A DNA stretch of 64,000 bases from Bacteroidia bacterium (GTDB lineage: Bacteria; Bacteroidota; Bacteroidia; NS11-12g; UBA955). A program made the position numbers and the translations under genes. The stretch's first letter is position 1; the number at the start of each line of letters is the position of its first letter. Where the stretch lies: positions 1 through 64,000 of the forward strand of contig JALOAG010000009.1 of assembly GCA_023228875.1 (NCBI GenBank), written 5' to 3'. The notes under the pieces were generated by a model. That model did not search any database, was not told the origin of the DNA, and saw only the letters and a program-made list of their open reading frames with translations. Shown in pieces: positions 43,695-54,098 of this stretch.

Positions 43695-43723
43695 AGAACT
43701 TCTTTTCATAGCTGTTTTCCTTT

Positions 43724-43767
43724 AACAAAAGTCTGTTGAGATTAGTCTTGACAGACTTTGTTGTTTT
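43724..43767 (+). terminator. Terminator after nrdJ
   Basis: AACAAAAGTCTGT and ACAGACTTTGTTG pair (about 11 bp) around a 14-base loop, and TTTTT follows. Confidence 0.65.
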
Positions 43768-43903
43768 TAGCTGAGGACCATATAAAAGAATTTTGACTAC
43801 AACCTCTAACACAATTTTTCGACTGTATAAATGAAAAGCATACATTTGAAAGTGTATTAAATGTAAAATGTGAACCGTGTTCACGACTTAAATCAACATA
43901 AAA

Positions 43904-45211
43904 ATGAAAAAATATTTACTACTTATTATATATGTTTTTTCCATTACAGCCAAAGCCCAAACACTTTATTTTCCTCCAACCTCAGGTACTGATTGGGATA
44001 CCATTTCTCCCGCTTCGCTCGGCTGGTGTGAAGACAAGATAGACACCCTGTATGACTATTTGGAAGCCCGAAATTCAAAAGCATTTATACTGCTTAAAGA
44101 CGGTAAAATTGTTATGGAGAAATACTTCGGCACATTTACTATGGATAGTGTTTGGTATTGGGCATCTGCGGGCAAAACACTCACTGCATTTACGGTGGGT
44201 ATTGCACAACAAGAAGGATTTCTTGATATAAATGACCCGACCTCTCAATATCTTGGGGCAGGTTGGACAGTTTGCCCCCCGGCAAAAGAAGATTTAATCA
44301 CAATTAAGCACCAACTTTCCATGACAAGTGGCTTAGATGATGGTGTGCCTGATAACCACTGTTTTGCCGACACCTGTCTCCAATACATTGCTGATGCAGG
44401 CACCCGATGGGCTTATCACAATGCACCCTATACCTTGCTTGACAGTGTTATTTATTATGCTACCGGACAATCGCTCAATTCTTATGTAATGCAAAATATC
44501 GGAGTGCCTATCGGTATGACAGGAATGTTTGTTTATTCGAACAACAACAATGTATTTTACAGTAAACCAAGGAGTATGGCTCGTTTTGGACTATTGATTC
44601 TCAATCACGGGAACTGGAATGGCAACCAGATTTTGACCGATACGGAATACTTCAATCAAATGGTAAATACTTCGCAAAATATCAACCAGTCCTATGGTTA
44701 CTTGTGGTGGTTGAATGGAAAATCTTCTTACAGACTTCCAAATTTACAACTGCAATTTAACGGATACCTCAATCCCAATGCACCTGCTGATATGTATGCA
44801 GCTTTGGGAAAAAATGGGCAATTCATAAATGTAGTGCCCAGCATGAATTTGACTTTTATACGTATGGGCAATGCCCCTACAAGCAGTGCCGTACCTTTTA
44901 CCATGAATGATACTATATGGCAAAAACTGATTGAAATAATGTGCAACAAAACTGCTGTTACTCAAGTATCAGTTGAGAGAAATGCAGTATTACAAGTTTA
45001 TCCAAACCCTGCACAGCATACTTTTACAATTGAATTGCCTAATAAAAGTTTTTCTCTTGAAGTTTTTGATATAACCGGACGTAAGATTTATGCTCAAGAC
45101 AACATTTCAAACAGGACAGAAATTGATTGTAGCAATTTTTCAAGAGGCATATATAAAGTACAAGTTACAGATAGTAAGAATAGTTACAATCAAAAACTAA
45201 TAATCCAATGA
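43904..45211 (+). CDS. Secreted class C beta-lactamase-type serine hydrolase with T9SS domain
   Basis: The 435-residue protein has a signal peptide (about 1-18), a serine hydrolase domain of the class C/esterase group, and a type IX secretion C-terminal domain (from about 365: VYPNPAQHTF). The SxxK motif is S88-A-G-K91, and the YxN-type motif is YHN at about 173-175. It probably hydrolyses an ester or peptide at the cell surface; true beta-lactamase activity is unlikely. It is monocistronic. Confidence 0.88.
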   Translation: MKKYLLLIIYVFSITAKAQTLYFPPTSGTDWDTISPASLGWCEDKIDTLYDYLEARNSKAFILLKDGKIVMEKYFGTFTMDSVWYWASAGKTLTAFTVGIAQQEGFLDINDPTSQYLGAGWTVCPPAKEDLITIKHQLSMTSGLDDGVPDNHCFADTCLQYIADAGTRWAYHNAPYTLLDSVIYYATGQSLNSYVMQNIGVPIGMTGMFVYSNNNNVFYSKPRSMARFGLLILNHGNWNGNQILTDTEYFNQMVNTSQNINQSYGYLWWLNGKSSYRLPNLQLQFNGYLNPNAPADMYAALGKNGQFINVVPSMNLTFIRMGNAPTSSAVPFTMNDTIWQKLIEIMCNKTAVTQVSVERNAVLQVYPNPAQHTFTIELPNKSFSLEVFDITGRKIYAQDNISNRTEIDCSNFSRGIYKVQVTDSKNSYNQKLIIQ

Positions 45212-45396
45212 AAAACAATCTGTAATAACTTGACTTTGATTGTGGTTGTAGCATATCTGTTATGCTCACTTTCAAAACAACTTTTTTGGAATACAATTCT
45301 CATCTAAAATCTTACATTTGGACACAGAATGAGGTTGCTTGATGATTGCCATTGTGGGCAGCAGAATAACCCGACTTGTATATAAAATCACTTCCG

Positions 45397-45846
45397 ATGA
45401 AACAGTTTTTTACAGCATTATTTGAATACAGCCATTATTACAATCAACAAGTGTTTGATGTTATTAAAAACAACCCCGAAAAAGTCTCTGAAAAAGTTGT
45501 AAAGCTTATTAATCATGTTGTCAATGCTCATCATATTTGGAATTATCGAATAGAAAAGACAAAGCCTATAATTGGTGTATGGGAGTTGCACACTATAGCT
45601 GAATTAAAAACCATGAATCAAGAAAACTTTCAGCATACTTTGCAAATACTTAACAAAGCAGACCTATGCGAGGTCATTCAATACACAAATAGCAAAGGAG
45701 AAGTTTTTAGTAATAGTATCAGGGATATACTTTTTCATGTTGTGAACCATTTTACTTACCACCGAGGGCAAATAGTAACAGATTTAAAAAACCAAGGGGT
45801 AGAGCCTTTAGTTTCTGATTATATCTTTTACAAACGTCAAAAATGA
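45397..45846 (+). CDS. DinB family protein
   Basis: The 149-residue four-helix protein fits the DinB/YfiT metalloenzyme fold, with a likely metal-binding His pair in NAHHIW and the C-terminal HFTYHRGQ that supplies the third ligand. Most family members act as thiol S-transferases or have unknown substrates. ATG at 45397 is chosen; seven upstream codons in frame are not family-like. No neighbour gives a clue to its substrate. Confidence 0.88.
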   Translation: MKQFFTALFEYSHYYNQQVFDVIKNNPEKVSEKVVKLINHVVNAHHIWNYRIEKTKPIIGVWELHTIAELKTMNQENFQHTLQILNKADLCEVIQYTNSKGEVFSNSIRDILFHVVNHFTYHRGQIVTDLKNQGVEPLVSDYIFYKRQK

Positions 45847-46001
45847 TGTTTGAACAATCGATTCGGATTATAGTTATAAGATTGCGAGCAAACCGTGTCT
45901 GAAGCTACACTACCTTAAGAGCACTAATGTCTAACTTTGTTCATAGGTATGACCATCAAGCGTAGTATAGGTTAAAACCGCTAAATATATACCCTGTTCA
46001 C

Positions 46002-46214
46002 ATGTGTATCGTCCTGAAAAAAGTTGACTCCAACACGAATTCAGATACAATAAAGGATTTTAAAGGTATTTTGAAATTGGTTTCTCCACAAAACTTTGGT
46101 TTCATTGAGTATGTCTTCATTGAACCGAAACTTATAGAAGAAAAAAAGTTAACTAAAGGACAACTAGTCAATGGCAGAGCAATACTCTCATTCAACAAAA
46201 GGAAAAATGAGTAG
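46002..46214 (+). CDS. Small orphan protein, cold-shock-like?
   Basis: The 70-residue product has a central pattern of FKGILKLVSPQNFGFIEYVFIEPKL type, broken here as FKGILKLV, NFGFIEYVFI and EPKLIEEKKL, then GQLVNGRAILSFNK. This recalls small OB-fold/cold-shock-like strands and the unnamed C-terminal modules of some Bacteroidota proteins. It stops with TAG TGA shortly after KRKNE, where relatives I recall continue with a Trp-rich end, so it may be truncated. It stands alone with no clear promoter. Treat as a possible gene only. Confidence 0.45.
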   Translation: MCIVLKKVDSNTNSDTIKDFKGILKLVSPQNFGFIEYVFIEPKLIEEKKLTKGQLVNGRAILSFNKRKNE

Positions 46215-46597
46215 TGATGGAGAGTTTTTATTATTTAATGTAGTCTGTGCATTGCTGTACTTTAATAGTTCTTGTATATAGATAAATAAAAGGCTGGTAA
46301 GTGTTTTTATAGTTTAGCAATTGTTAACTGCTCAGTGTTTAAAGACAACTTGTTTTAAGTTAAAGATTAACACGCAGTCAAAGATAAACGTTAATCAAAT
46401 TTGTAATATTATCTTTTGATTATTTTACATGCAAATTTTGAGAATAGAAAAACAGAAAAAGCTATTTTTGGATCAATTTATTTATTTTAATCAGCCCGCT
46501 ACCTTTTTGATTTTTAATATGATTGGAGAAGTAAGGTGTGCCAATTTGGCAAGGGTTGTCATTAGGTATAGGTTTTGATTCAAACACTGATATTTTT
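46215..46597. other. Gene-free stretch upstream of the barrel protein gene
   Basis: The 383 bases are AT-rich. An inverted pair GATTAAC (46365-46371) and GTTAATC (46390-46396) was seen, which could be an operator, but the spacing is loose. No RNA gene or reading frame is supported. Confidence 0.4.
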
Positions 46598-47092
46598 ATG
46601 CGAATTAAACACGTAATTCTTTCAGCAGCATTATGCTTCACTACTTTTTTTATTTTGGGATCATCTTCTTTGCAGGCTCAAGAACATTCACACCACGACA
46701 ATCACAAAAATGAAATAGGAATTGCGCCCAATCCTGTGTATTTTCCGCATGAAAAAATTTGGGATTACGGGTTACATGTCCATTATATCCGTAAAATTAA
46801 AGAATCAAAATTTGGTGCAGGTATAGGATATGAGAGTATTTTTAATCATCACAAACACCATACTTTCAGTTTAGTTGGCAATTACCGTCCTATTGATAGG
46901 TATCAAATTGCACTTGCACCGGGGCTGACTTTTGAAGATAATCAGTTTAGTCAACCACAATTTTCTTTTCATGTGGAAACTTCCTATGAATTTGAGTTTA
47001 AACATTTTCATTTAGGCCCTACTGTAGAGTTTGCTTTTGATTCAAACGAATATCACGTGAGCCTTGGGATACATATAGGTTTTGGGTTTTAG
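46598..47092 (+). CDS. Outer-membrane beta-barrel-like protein
   Basis: The 164-residue protein has a signal peptide (about 1-28, ending LQAQ), a short His-rich segment (HSHHDNHKN), and alternating hydrophobic strands ending in Phe, as expected for an 8-strand outer-membrane barrel. The His segment could bind metal. ATG at 46598 is used because it starts the signal peptide; the frame is open 20 codons upstream. The function is unknown. Confidence 0.65.
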   Translation: MRIKHVILSAALCFTTFFILGSSSLQAQEHSHHDNHKNEIGIAPNPVYFPHEKIWDYGLHVHYIRKIKESKFGAGIGYESIFNHHKHHTFSLVGNYRPIDRYQIALAPGLTFEDNQFSQPQFSFHVETSYEFEFKHFHLGPTVEFAFDSNEYHVSLGIHIGFGF

Positions 47093-47120
47093 TGCTGCAC
47101 AGTACAGCAAAAGCATCCAC

Positions 47121-48101
47121 TTAAGTGTGGGACAATAATTGTTTTAATTTTTTTCTATCCGGTTTACCGTTATTTGTGTGAGGAATATCAGTAACCAATA
47201 TAATCTCCAACGGATTATGATATTTTGGCAGTTGTTTTTTAAGGGTTTGCAGCGTGTTCAGGGGAAGCTTGGTGTCTTGGTTGCACACCATTACTACCTT
47301 TTCGCCAAGACGACTGTCGGGCTTGCTGCTAATGACAAAAGCAAATGGTACGATACGGCTTTCAGCAATGAGTTTTTCAACCCTTTCAGGCAAGATTTTT
47401 ATACCACCACTATTGATAACAAAATCAGCTCTTCCGAGAATTTCAAAAGAACCATCCGGATAAATATGGGCTAAATCAGTAGTGTCTATCAATGCAGAAA
47501 ATTGGGTTTGAATTTGCAAACAAGTGGATTCATTCAATTGCACTTTGACATTGGGTAAAGGATAAAATCGTTTTTGAGCTTTTGCTCCATTGAGCCTTCG
47601 GAGTGCAATATGCGAATAAGTTTCCGTCATTGCATAAGTGTGATAAATGGCAGGTCTTAATGTTTGTAGTGCTGCTACTACATTGTCGTCAATGGGTCCG
47701 CCACCAATCAGAATATGTGAGAATCGGTTGAGTTTTTGCACAGATTCAAGGTTTTCTAAAATCGCTTTGAGTTGCAGCGGCACTAAGCTAATAAATGTAC
47801 AATCATGATTAAAAACCAGATTTGTCATGGGATCAGAAGAAGGCTCTGCATATTCAAAACCAAGTCCAAGTACTCTTGCACGCACCATCATCATGAAACC
47901 ACCCACTTTGTCAGTTGGAATACAACAAAAGATTTTGCCGGAAGTGATGCCTAATGTTTGTTGTGTTTGCTTCGCGCTGTATTCAAGCCATTTTTTCTCA
48001 AGTAAGATCGGTTTAGGTTCTCCTGTAGAACCGGAGGTTTTGAGCTGAAACCCTGTCATGGTTTCATCGTCCCAAAGTTTGCAAAATTCAACGTAGTTCA
48101 T
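47121..48101 (-). CDS. menE: o-Succinylbenzoate-CoA ligase-like AMP-binding protein
   Basis: The 326-residue ANL-family protein keeps the P-loop TSGSTGEPKP (22-31), the YAMTET motif (about 158-163), the GRAD hinge and the C-terminal Lys in NGKPDRKKL. It is short for an AMP-binding enzyme, as is usual for Bacteroidota MenE, which activates o-succinylbenzoate in menaquinone synthesis. No other men gene is next to it. Its start overlaps the polX stop by 4 bases. MenE is likely but other acyl substrates are not excluded. Confidence 0.8.
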   Translation of the reverse strand: MNYVEFCKLWDDETMTGFQLKTSGSTGEPKPILLEKKWLEYSAKQTQQTLGITSGKIFCCIPTDKVGGFMMMVRARVLGLGFEYAEPSSDPMTNLVFNHDCTFISLVPLQLKAILENLESVQKLNRFSHILIGGGPIDDNVVAALQTLRPAIYHTYAMTETYSHIALRRLNGAKAQKRFYPLPNVKVQLNESTCLQIQTQFSALIDTTDLAHIYPDGSFEILGRADFVINSGGIKILPERVEKLIAESRIVPFAFVISSKPDSRLGEKVVMVCNQDTKLPLNTLQTLKKQLPKYHNPLEIILVTDIPHTNNGKPDRKKLKQLLSHT

Positions 48102-49765
48102 ATACCTTTACTTTGTCTTATACGGGATAAAAACTGTTCAAACTCTGCAAGACTCAAACTGTTTAACACAAATTCCTTTTGAAGATTTGACTTGCGAGCA
48201 ACATTAACGCCATATTGCATGTCAGTCAGTCCTTTCAAATTGTGTGCATCAGGGTTAATAGCAATAGTTACTCCTTTGCTCACAGCATAGTCAAGCCATC
48301 GCCAGTCGATATCAAGTCTGTGGGGATTGGCATTTAACTCTATGACAACTTGGTTGGCTGCACAGATATCTATCAATTCTTTATGATTGACAGGATACCC
48401 TTTTCTGCTCAACAAAAGTCGTCCTGTTGGATGTCCAAGAATCGTTGTGTAGGGATTCTCTATAGCGGCAGTTAATCTTTGCATGGCTCGTTCTTCATCC
48501 ATATTCAAGTTGCTGTGTACCGATGCAACCACAAGGTCAAATTGAGCTAAAATTTCTGTGGGGTAATCAAGGCTGCCATCGCCCAAAATATCGCTTTCTA
48601 TTCCCTTGAAAATTTTAAACGGAGCCAGTTCAACATTAAGTTTGTCAATCTCATTAAACTGCTGCAAGACCCTGTCAATGGACAAACCTCCAGCATAAGC
48701 TGCTGTTTGTGAATGATCGCAAATGGCTATGTACTCCCAGCCTTTTGCAATGCAAAATTCAGCCATTTCTCTCACCGTATTTCTACCATCTGACCACTGA
48801 GTGTGGTTGTGTAACACCCCTTTTACATCGGAGTATGAAACTGCTTCCGGTATGATTCCTTGGCGAGCTAATTCTATTTCATTCAATCCTTCCCTCAGTT
48901 CAGGACGTATGAAGTGCAATCCATTCTCTTGATAAATTTCTTCTTCGGTTGATGCATGTTCCCGAATCATTGTAATCTTGGACAAATGCGCTGCAGATGC
49001 ACTCGTCCTGAATAAGGTTGAAGCAAAATTATTTGCGTTGGCAATATGTAAGACAAATTCAAATCCGGGTTTAAGTTCATAGTTTAATTGGGACGGAGAC
49101 TCTTCTTTGATTTGCAAACCCAAACCGGACAGTTCTTGTTTCAGTTGTTCAAGGTTGTTACATACCACAACAAACTCTAATTTACTGATGATTTCGCATA
49201 GTCTTCTGTATGCTCCGCTATATTCAACGCGGCTGATACACGCAAGGTTGCTGATAAAATCAAAAAGTTGTGCTGCTGTTGGTTGCAGGGCTGAAAATAA
49301 GATTTTGCCTAAGTTCAACTCTCTGAATTCCAATTCTTTGACAATATTCTGTTGTGATTTTTCTCCGAATCCTTTGAGTGAAATCAGTCTGTTTTCTTTG
49401 CAAGCATAGAGAAGTTCTCCCGGAGATTCAACCCCGAGTTGTGTCCACAGTTCTCTGACTTTTTTTGCACCAAGCCCGCGAACACTAAGTAACTCAATAA
49501 GACCTGCAGGAGTTTTTGCTATCAATTTGTCAAGATCGGCAAAACTGCCTTTTAGCAGTATTTCTGGAATTTTTTCAGCAAGCGATTTCCCCAATGCGGG
49601 ATGAGACACGATTTGTTCTTCGTCCATGTCTGCAATACGCTCATTTAGTTTTTTAAATTTAAAGGGTGCATTCAGGTAATTGGCAGCCCTAAAAGCGTTT
49701 TCGCCATGCAGTTCAAGTAATTTACCATAAAGAGCAAAGATTTCTCCTATCTCAAGATTTTCCAT
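48098..49765 (-). CDS. polX: PolX-like protein with PHP nuclease domain, polymerase site degenerate
   Basis: The 555-residue protein has the PolX layout: N-terminal helix-hairpin-helix 8-kDa-type region (1-140, with LSVRGLGAKKV), polymerase palm, and C-terminal PHP domain (about 325-555). The PHP metal ligands are present (HNHTQWSDGRN, CDHSQ, GHPTGR, NPDAH), so 3'-5' exonuclease or phosphoesterase activity is expected. In the palm, the GS..RG..E..GDID motif reads GAYRRLCEIISKLE (184-197): both catalytic Asp are replaced by Lys195 and Glu197. Polymerase activity is therefore unlikely. It lies just upstream of menE. Confidence 0.88.
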   Translation of the reverse strand: MENLEIGEIFALYGKLLELHGENAFRAANYLNAPFKFKKLNERIADMDEEQIVSHPALGKSLAEKIPEILLKGSFADLDKLIAKTPAGLIELLSVRGLGAKKVRELWTQLGVESPGELLYACKENRLISLKGFGEKSQQNIVKELEFRELNLGKILFSALQPTAAQLFDFISNLACISRVEYSGAYRRLCEIISKLEFVVVCNNLEQLKQELSGLGLQIKEESPSQLNYELKPGFEFVLHIANANNFASTLFRTSASAAHLSKITMIREHASTEEEIYQENGLHFIRPELREGLNEIELARQGIIPEAVSYSDVKGVLHNHTQWSDGRNTVREMAEFCIAKGWEYIAICDHSQTAAYAGGLSIDRVLQQFNEIDKLNVELAPFKIFKGIESDILGDGSLDYPTEILAQFDLVVASVHSNLNMDEERAMQRLTAAIENPYTTILGHPTGRLLLSRKGYPVNHKELIDICAANQVVIELNANPHRLDIDWRWLDYAVSKGVTIAINPDAHNLKGLTDMQYGVNVARKSNLQKEFVLNSLSLAEFEQFLSRIRQSKGI

Positions 49766-49905
49766 GAATGCTGCGAAGGTAAGGGTGATTTACCAATAAT
49801 AGTTGACGCTGAAAGAGGGATTAATGTTTGTAAAGAGAACAGCAAAAGGAAACAAGGCGGCTAACAGATTTAGTCGTAAACGAACAAATCGGATAAAGAT
49901 TCATT

Positions 49906-50139
49906 CTAAGACATCTCGAGTGAAGAAGAGCTGGCTTCTTCATTCAAAATTTTGAGAATTGTTTCATTTGGCTCGTACTTTAATTCATTCAATAAATCAA
50001 TAGTAGCAAGCAGTTCGGAAAGCTCATCACGCAACTCTTTACTTTTTTCAAGGGTTTGCAAAATCTGAATATTCTCTTCTTGTGATGTTTCCTGGTAAAC
50101 GAATCTAATTAAATCTTCTTGAGTAAATTTTATATCCAT
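49906..50139 (-). CDS. Small partner protein downstream of the ECF sigma factor
   Basis: The 77-residue acidic, helical protein begins MDIKFTQEDLIRFVYQE and has no membrane segment or Cys. It lies 98 bases after the sigma factor stop on the same strand, the place where Bacteroidota often encode an anti-sigma-like protein. The opening resembles the short N-terminal helix of anti-sigma factors. No Zn motif is seen. ATG at 50139 is chosen; an 11-codon upstream extension exists. Confidence 0.6.
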   Translation of the reverse strand: MDIKFTQEDLIRFVYQETSQEENIQILQTLEKSKELRDELSELLATIDLLNELKYEPNETILKILNEEASSSSLEMS

Positions 50140-50237
50140 AGTGTCATCATTTATAATCCAATAAACAATCACAAAACGAAACTAATTCGTTCTTTATTGC
50201 TTAAATTTTAAATAATTTATGATGAGTGTTTTTTGAC

Positions 50238-50822
50238 TTATTTATTAAGGTCCGGAGCGTGCGTATTAATTAATTTTCTAAGGTTAATGAGTGCGTAGCG
50301 CATTCTTCCCAAAGCGGTATTTATGCTGATTCCGGTCAATTCAGAAATTTCTTTAAAACTCAAATCTCCATAATGTCTCAAAATCAACACTTCTTTTTGT
50401 TCTTCCGGTAATTCTTTGATAAACATTCTGATGACTCTTTCTCTTTCATTTTGCACAATTTTATCTTCAATACTTTTTTCAGAAAAATTGAGTGTTTCAA
50501 ATATATCACTTCCGTCATCTCGGGTGATTTTGGGCATCTTTTTGACTTTGCGATAATAGTCAATGGCAAGATTTCGCGCAATTCTCATTACCCATTGTTT
50601 GAACTTGTCGTTCTCTTCGTATTTACCTGATTTAAAGGTCCTGATCACTTTAATAAAAGTCTCCTGGAAGATATCTTCTGCAATATAAGTGTCTTGTACA
50701 ACAAGGTATATTGCTGTATAAACCTTAAATTTATAGCGCTTCACAAGCATTTCCATACAAGCCTCATTGCCGGCTATGAAATTGCTAATTAAATCCCTGT
50801 CTGAAATTTGTTGTCTATTCAT
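50238..50822 (-). CDS. ECF-type sigma-70 factor
   Basis: The 194-residue sigma factor has region 2 (AEDIFQETFIKV at about 48-59) and a region 4 helix-turn-helix (LPEEQKEVLILRHYGDLSF, then ISINTALGRMRYAL). Region 3 is absent, as in ECF factors. It directs RNA polymerase to an unknown regulon. The small gene downstream may encode its regulator. An in-frame stretch from 50384 is a shadow and not a second gene. Confidence 0.92.
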   Translation of the reverse strand: MNRQQISDRDLISNFIAGNEACMEMLVKRYKFKVYTAIYLVVQDTYIAEDIFQETFIKVIRTFKSGKYEENDKFKQWVMRIARNLAIDYYRKVKKMPKITRDDGSDIFETLNFSEKSIEDKIVQNERERVIRMFIKELPEEQKEVLILRHYGDLSFKEISELTGISINTALGRMRYALINLRKLINTHAPDLNK

Positions 50823-50977
50823 AATAAAATCTCCTATTTTGCAGAGCGAAAATTTGGTTCAAGCTATTAATAAATTGGGCTTTGTAGAGATTTTTCTTAT
50901 AGACCTATGCGTTAAATATGGCGACTAAATTAAGAGATTAATTCTTTTTTACCAAATTATTTTTTTGAATTTTATGT

Positions 50978-53833
50978 ATGAGCAATAAACCAAATAGTTA
51001 TAACTCCTTGATAATCAAAGGTGCAAGGCAGCATAATCTTAAATCTGTTTCTGTAGAGATACCCCATGGATCTTTTACGGTTGTTACAGGTGTTTCAGGA
51101 TCGGGAAAAACATCGCTTGTCTTTGATACAATCTATGCAGAAGGACAGCGCAGATATGTGGAGAGCCTATCGTCATATGCACGTCAGTTTTTGGGGAGAA
51201 TGCCCAAGCCCGAAGTTGATGTTATAGAAGGATTAGCTCCGGCTATTGCCATCGAACAAAAGATTATTACACGTAACCCACGTTCTACGGTTGCAACCGC
51301 CACAGAGATTTATGACTATTTGAAACTACTTTTTACAAGATTAGGCAGTATTTACAGTCCGGTTTCAGGAGAAAAAGTAATCAGACAAAGACCCGAAGAT
51401 GTATGGAATTTTGTTGCTGAATTAGCTCCAAATACGTCTATTATCATTATGTCGAAACTAAAATCTTGGAATAACAAGACGGTTGATGTGCAGAAGGAAA
51501 TTGAGTCTGTTAAAAAAAGAGGCTTTGTAAGGCTTTATCATAAAAATGAAGGAGTTGTCAGATTAGATAAATTAGAGGTTACACAACTCAAAAGTTTGTA
51601 CGACTGTTATTTAATTATTGACAGACTTGCACTCATGGCAGAAGATGATGAAATGCGTACTCGCTTTTTTGATTCAGTGGAAAACGCTTTTTGGGAAGGA
51701 AGCGGCAAATGCTCTTTGCTGATAGAACAAAAAGATGGCAGCACTAAGATTCGCTCTTTTGCCGATGTGTTGGAGAAAGATGGCATTTTGTTCCAAGAAC
51801 CGGATTTGAACAATATGAGTTTTAACAGTCCAGCGGGTGCTTGCCAACGATGTGAAGGCTTGGGAGAGATTAATGATATAGACCCGGACTTAGTGATTCC
51901 CGATATTACCCTTTCTGTCTTTGACAATTGTGTTGTTCCCTGGAAGGGAGAGGTAATGAGTGTGTGGAAGCAGCATTTTTTGAAACAAGCTGTCATGGAT
52001 GATTTTCCAATTCACAGGGCATACAAAGATCTCACCGAGGAACAAAAACAATATTTGTGGAACGGTACTAACAAAGCAAAAGGTATCTTTGATTTCTTTG
52101 CCCATTTAGAAGAGAAATCTTATAAAATTCAATACCGGGTGATGCTTTCACGCTATCGCGGTAGAACTATTTGCACGGAATGTAAAGGGACAAAACTGCG
52201 CAAAGAAGCTACTTATGTAAAATTAGTTCCTAAAAAGAAATTTGAAAATCTGCCTGACAAAGTTTCATTAATGGATATACTCCTTATGCCGGTTGAAAAA
52301 GCCTACTATTTTTTTAAAGAGGTAGAATTTGAAGGAATCCAAAATAAAGCAGTAGAGAGGGTTTTGACTGAAATAAGAAACCGATTGGAATTTTTATATA
52401 AAACAGGATTAGGATATCTAACGCTGCATAGAATGTCAAATACGCTGAGTGGCGGAGAATCTCAAAGAGTGAGATTGGCAACCTCTTTGGGAAGTTCATT
52501 GTCAGGTTCTATTTATGTGTTAGATGAACCTAGTATTGGGTTGCACCCTCGTGACACCCTCCAATTAATTGAAGTATTGAAAGATTTGCAAAAGAAAAAT
52601 AATACGGTCATTGTGGTGGAACATGAAGAAGAAATGATGAAAGCCGCTGATTACATTATTGATATTGGACCTTTGGCAGGTACACACGGTGGTGAAGTAG
52701 TTTTTGCAGGTAATTTTAATGCACTCACACATGCTACAAACTCACTTACTGCAGATTATTTAACAGGAAAAATTTGCAACCCCATTCCTGCTTTCAGACG
52801 CAAAGCTGTCAATATGATTACCGTGAAAGGTGCTCATGAAAACAACCTAAAGTATATTGATGTTTCGTTCCCCATAGGTACACTGACAGTTGTTACAGGA
52901 GTGAGTGGAAGCGGCAAGACAACTCTGGTAAAGAAGATTCTCTACCCTGCATTGCAAAAAAAATTAGGACTGTATTCGGGAATTAAAACCGGAAGGTTTT
53001 TGGAGCTTACAGGCAAATACGACTTGATTAAAGGGGTGGAACTGATTGACCAAAACCCCTTAGGACGTTCGTCAAGAAGCAATCCTGTTACTTTTGTTAA
53101 AGCTTGGGATGTTATACGCGATTTATTTGCGGAGCAAAGTGTTTCTAAAAACCAAAAATATAAACCTTCTTTTTTCTCTTTCAATGTGGAAGGAGGACGT
53201 TGTGAACACTGCAAGGGTGATGGTGTTCAAACGATTGAAATGCAGTTTATGGCAGATATCGTGCTTCCATGTGAATTTTGCCATGGGAAACGGTTTAAAG
53301 ACGAAGTACTCGAAGTGGAATATAAAGGTAAAAATGTGGCAGAAGTGCTAGAAATGACAGTGGATGAAGCCATGATTTTCTTTGAGGATAATAAAACAAT
53401 CAGTGAGAAATTGCTACCTCTACAAAAAGTCGGGCTGGGTTATATCAAGCTCGGTCAATCTTCAAACACGCTGAGTGGTGGAGAAGCCCAAAGAGTTAAA
53501 CTGGCTTCATTCTTAGGTAAAGGACACGGAAGCCAACCGCTTCTTTTTATTTTTGATGAACCTACAACAGGTTTACATTTCCATGATATTTCAAAACTGC
53601 TAGGTTCGCTCAACGCGCTGATTGAAAAAGGACATTCTGTGATTGTAATTGAACACAATCCGGATATGATTAAATGTGCTGATTATGTAATAGACTTAGG
53701 ACCGGAGGGAGGAGATAAAGGCGGTAACCTTGTTTTTGCGGGAACTCCCGAAGAATTAGCCAACTGCAAATCGTCCTATACAGGCAAATTTGTCAGTCAA
53801 TTCTTTAACAAGAATACTTCAATGGCACAATAA
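50978..53833 (+). CDS. uvrA: Excinuclease ABC subunit A
   Basis: UvrA finds DNA damage for nucleotide excision repair. The 951-residue protein has two ABC ATPase halves: Walker A GVSGSGKT (38-45) and a second GVSGSGKTT, with LSGGESQRV and LSGGEAQRV signatures. Zinc-finger Cys pairs are CQRC..CTEC and CEHC..CEFC. ATG at 50978 is used; an ATG 4 bases earlier is out of frame. It is complete and monocistronic. Confidence 0.96.
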   Translation: MSNKPNSYNSLIIKGARQHNLKSVSVEIPHGSFTVVTGVSGSGKTSLVFDTIYAEGQRRYVESLSSYARQFLGRMPKPEVDVIEGLAPAIAIEQKIITRNPRSTVATATEIYDYLKLLFTRLGSIYSPVSGEKVIRQRPEDVWNFVAELAPNTSIIIMSKLKSWNNKTVDVQKEIESVKKRGFVRLYHKNEGVVRLDKLEVTQLKSLYDCYLIIDRLALMAEDDEMRTRFFDSVENAFWEGSGKCSLLIEQKDGSTKIRSFADVLEKDGILFQEPDLNNMSFNSPAGACQRCEGLGEINDIDPDLVIPDITLSVFDNCVVPWKGEVMSVWKQHFLKQAVMDDFPIHRAYKDLTEEQKQYLWNGTNKAKGIFDFFAHLEEKSYKIQYRVMLSRYRGRTICTECKGTKLRKEATYVKLVPKKKFENLPDKVSLMDILLMPVEKAYYFFKEVEFEGIQNKAVERVLTEIRNRLEFLYKTGLGYLTLHRMSNTLSGGESQRVRLATSLGSSLSGSIYVLDEPSIGLHPRDTLQLIEVLKDLQKKNNTVIVVEHEEEMMKAADYIIDIGPLAGTHGGEVVFAGNFNALTHATNSLTADYLTGKICNPIPAFRRKAVNMITVKGAHENNLKYIDVSFPIGTLTVVTGVSGSGKTTLVKKILYPALQKKLGLYSGIKTGRFLELTGKYDLIKGVELIDQNPLGRSSRSNPVTFVKAWDVIRDLFAEQSVSKNQKYKPSFFSFNVEGGRCEHCKGDGVQTIEMQFMADIVLPCEFCHGKRFKDEVLEVEYKGKNVAEVLEMTVDEAMIFFEDNKTISEKLLPLQKVGLGYIKLGQSSNTLSGGEAQRVKLASFLGKGHGSQPLLFIFDEPTTGLHFHDISKLLGSLNALIEKGHSVIVIEHNPDMIKCADYVIDLGPEGGDKGGNLVFAGTPEELANCKSSYTGKFVSQFFNKNTSMAQ

Positions 53834-54098
53834 GTTCGTTGTCCTACTTTCAAAAAGAATAAAATGAAAAGAAGCAGGCAGAGTTGGTTGATTTACTTGT
53901 TACGGTAAGTATCCTCCAACACAATACCCATGCCTTAACTACTACAAAACCCGGTCAAACCAAGTTTTTAGTTATAAAACGACTTTAAAGTAAACCAAGT
54001 GATAGAATCACGTTTGGAAAGCCCCGATTTAACGCAAATGATCTTTCCTTGGGTTTTTACTATGTTTTGAACAGATGGAATAATTCAGACTTTATCCT

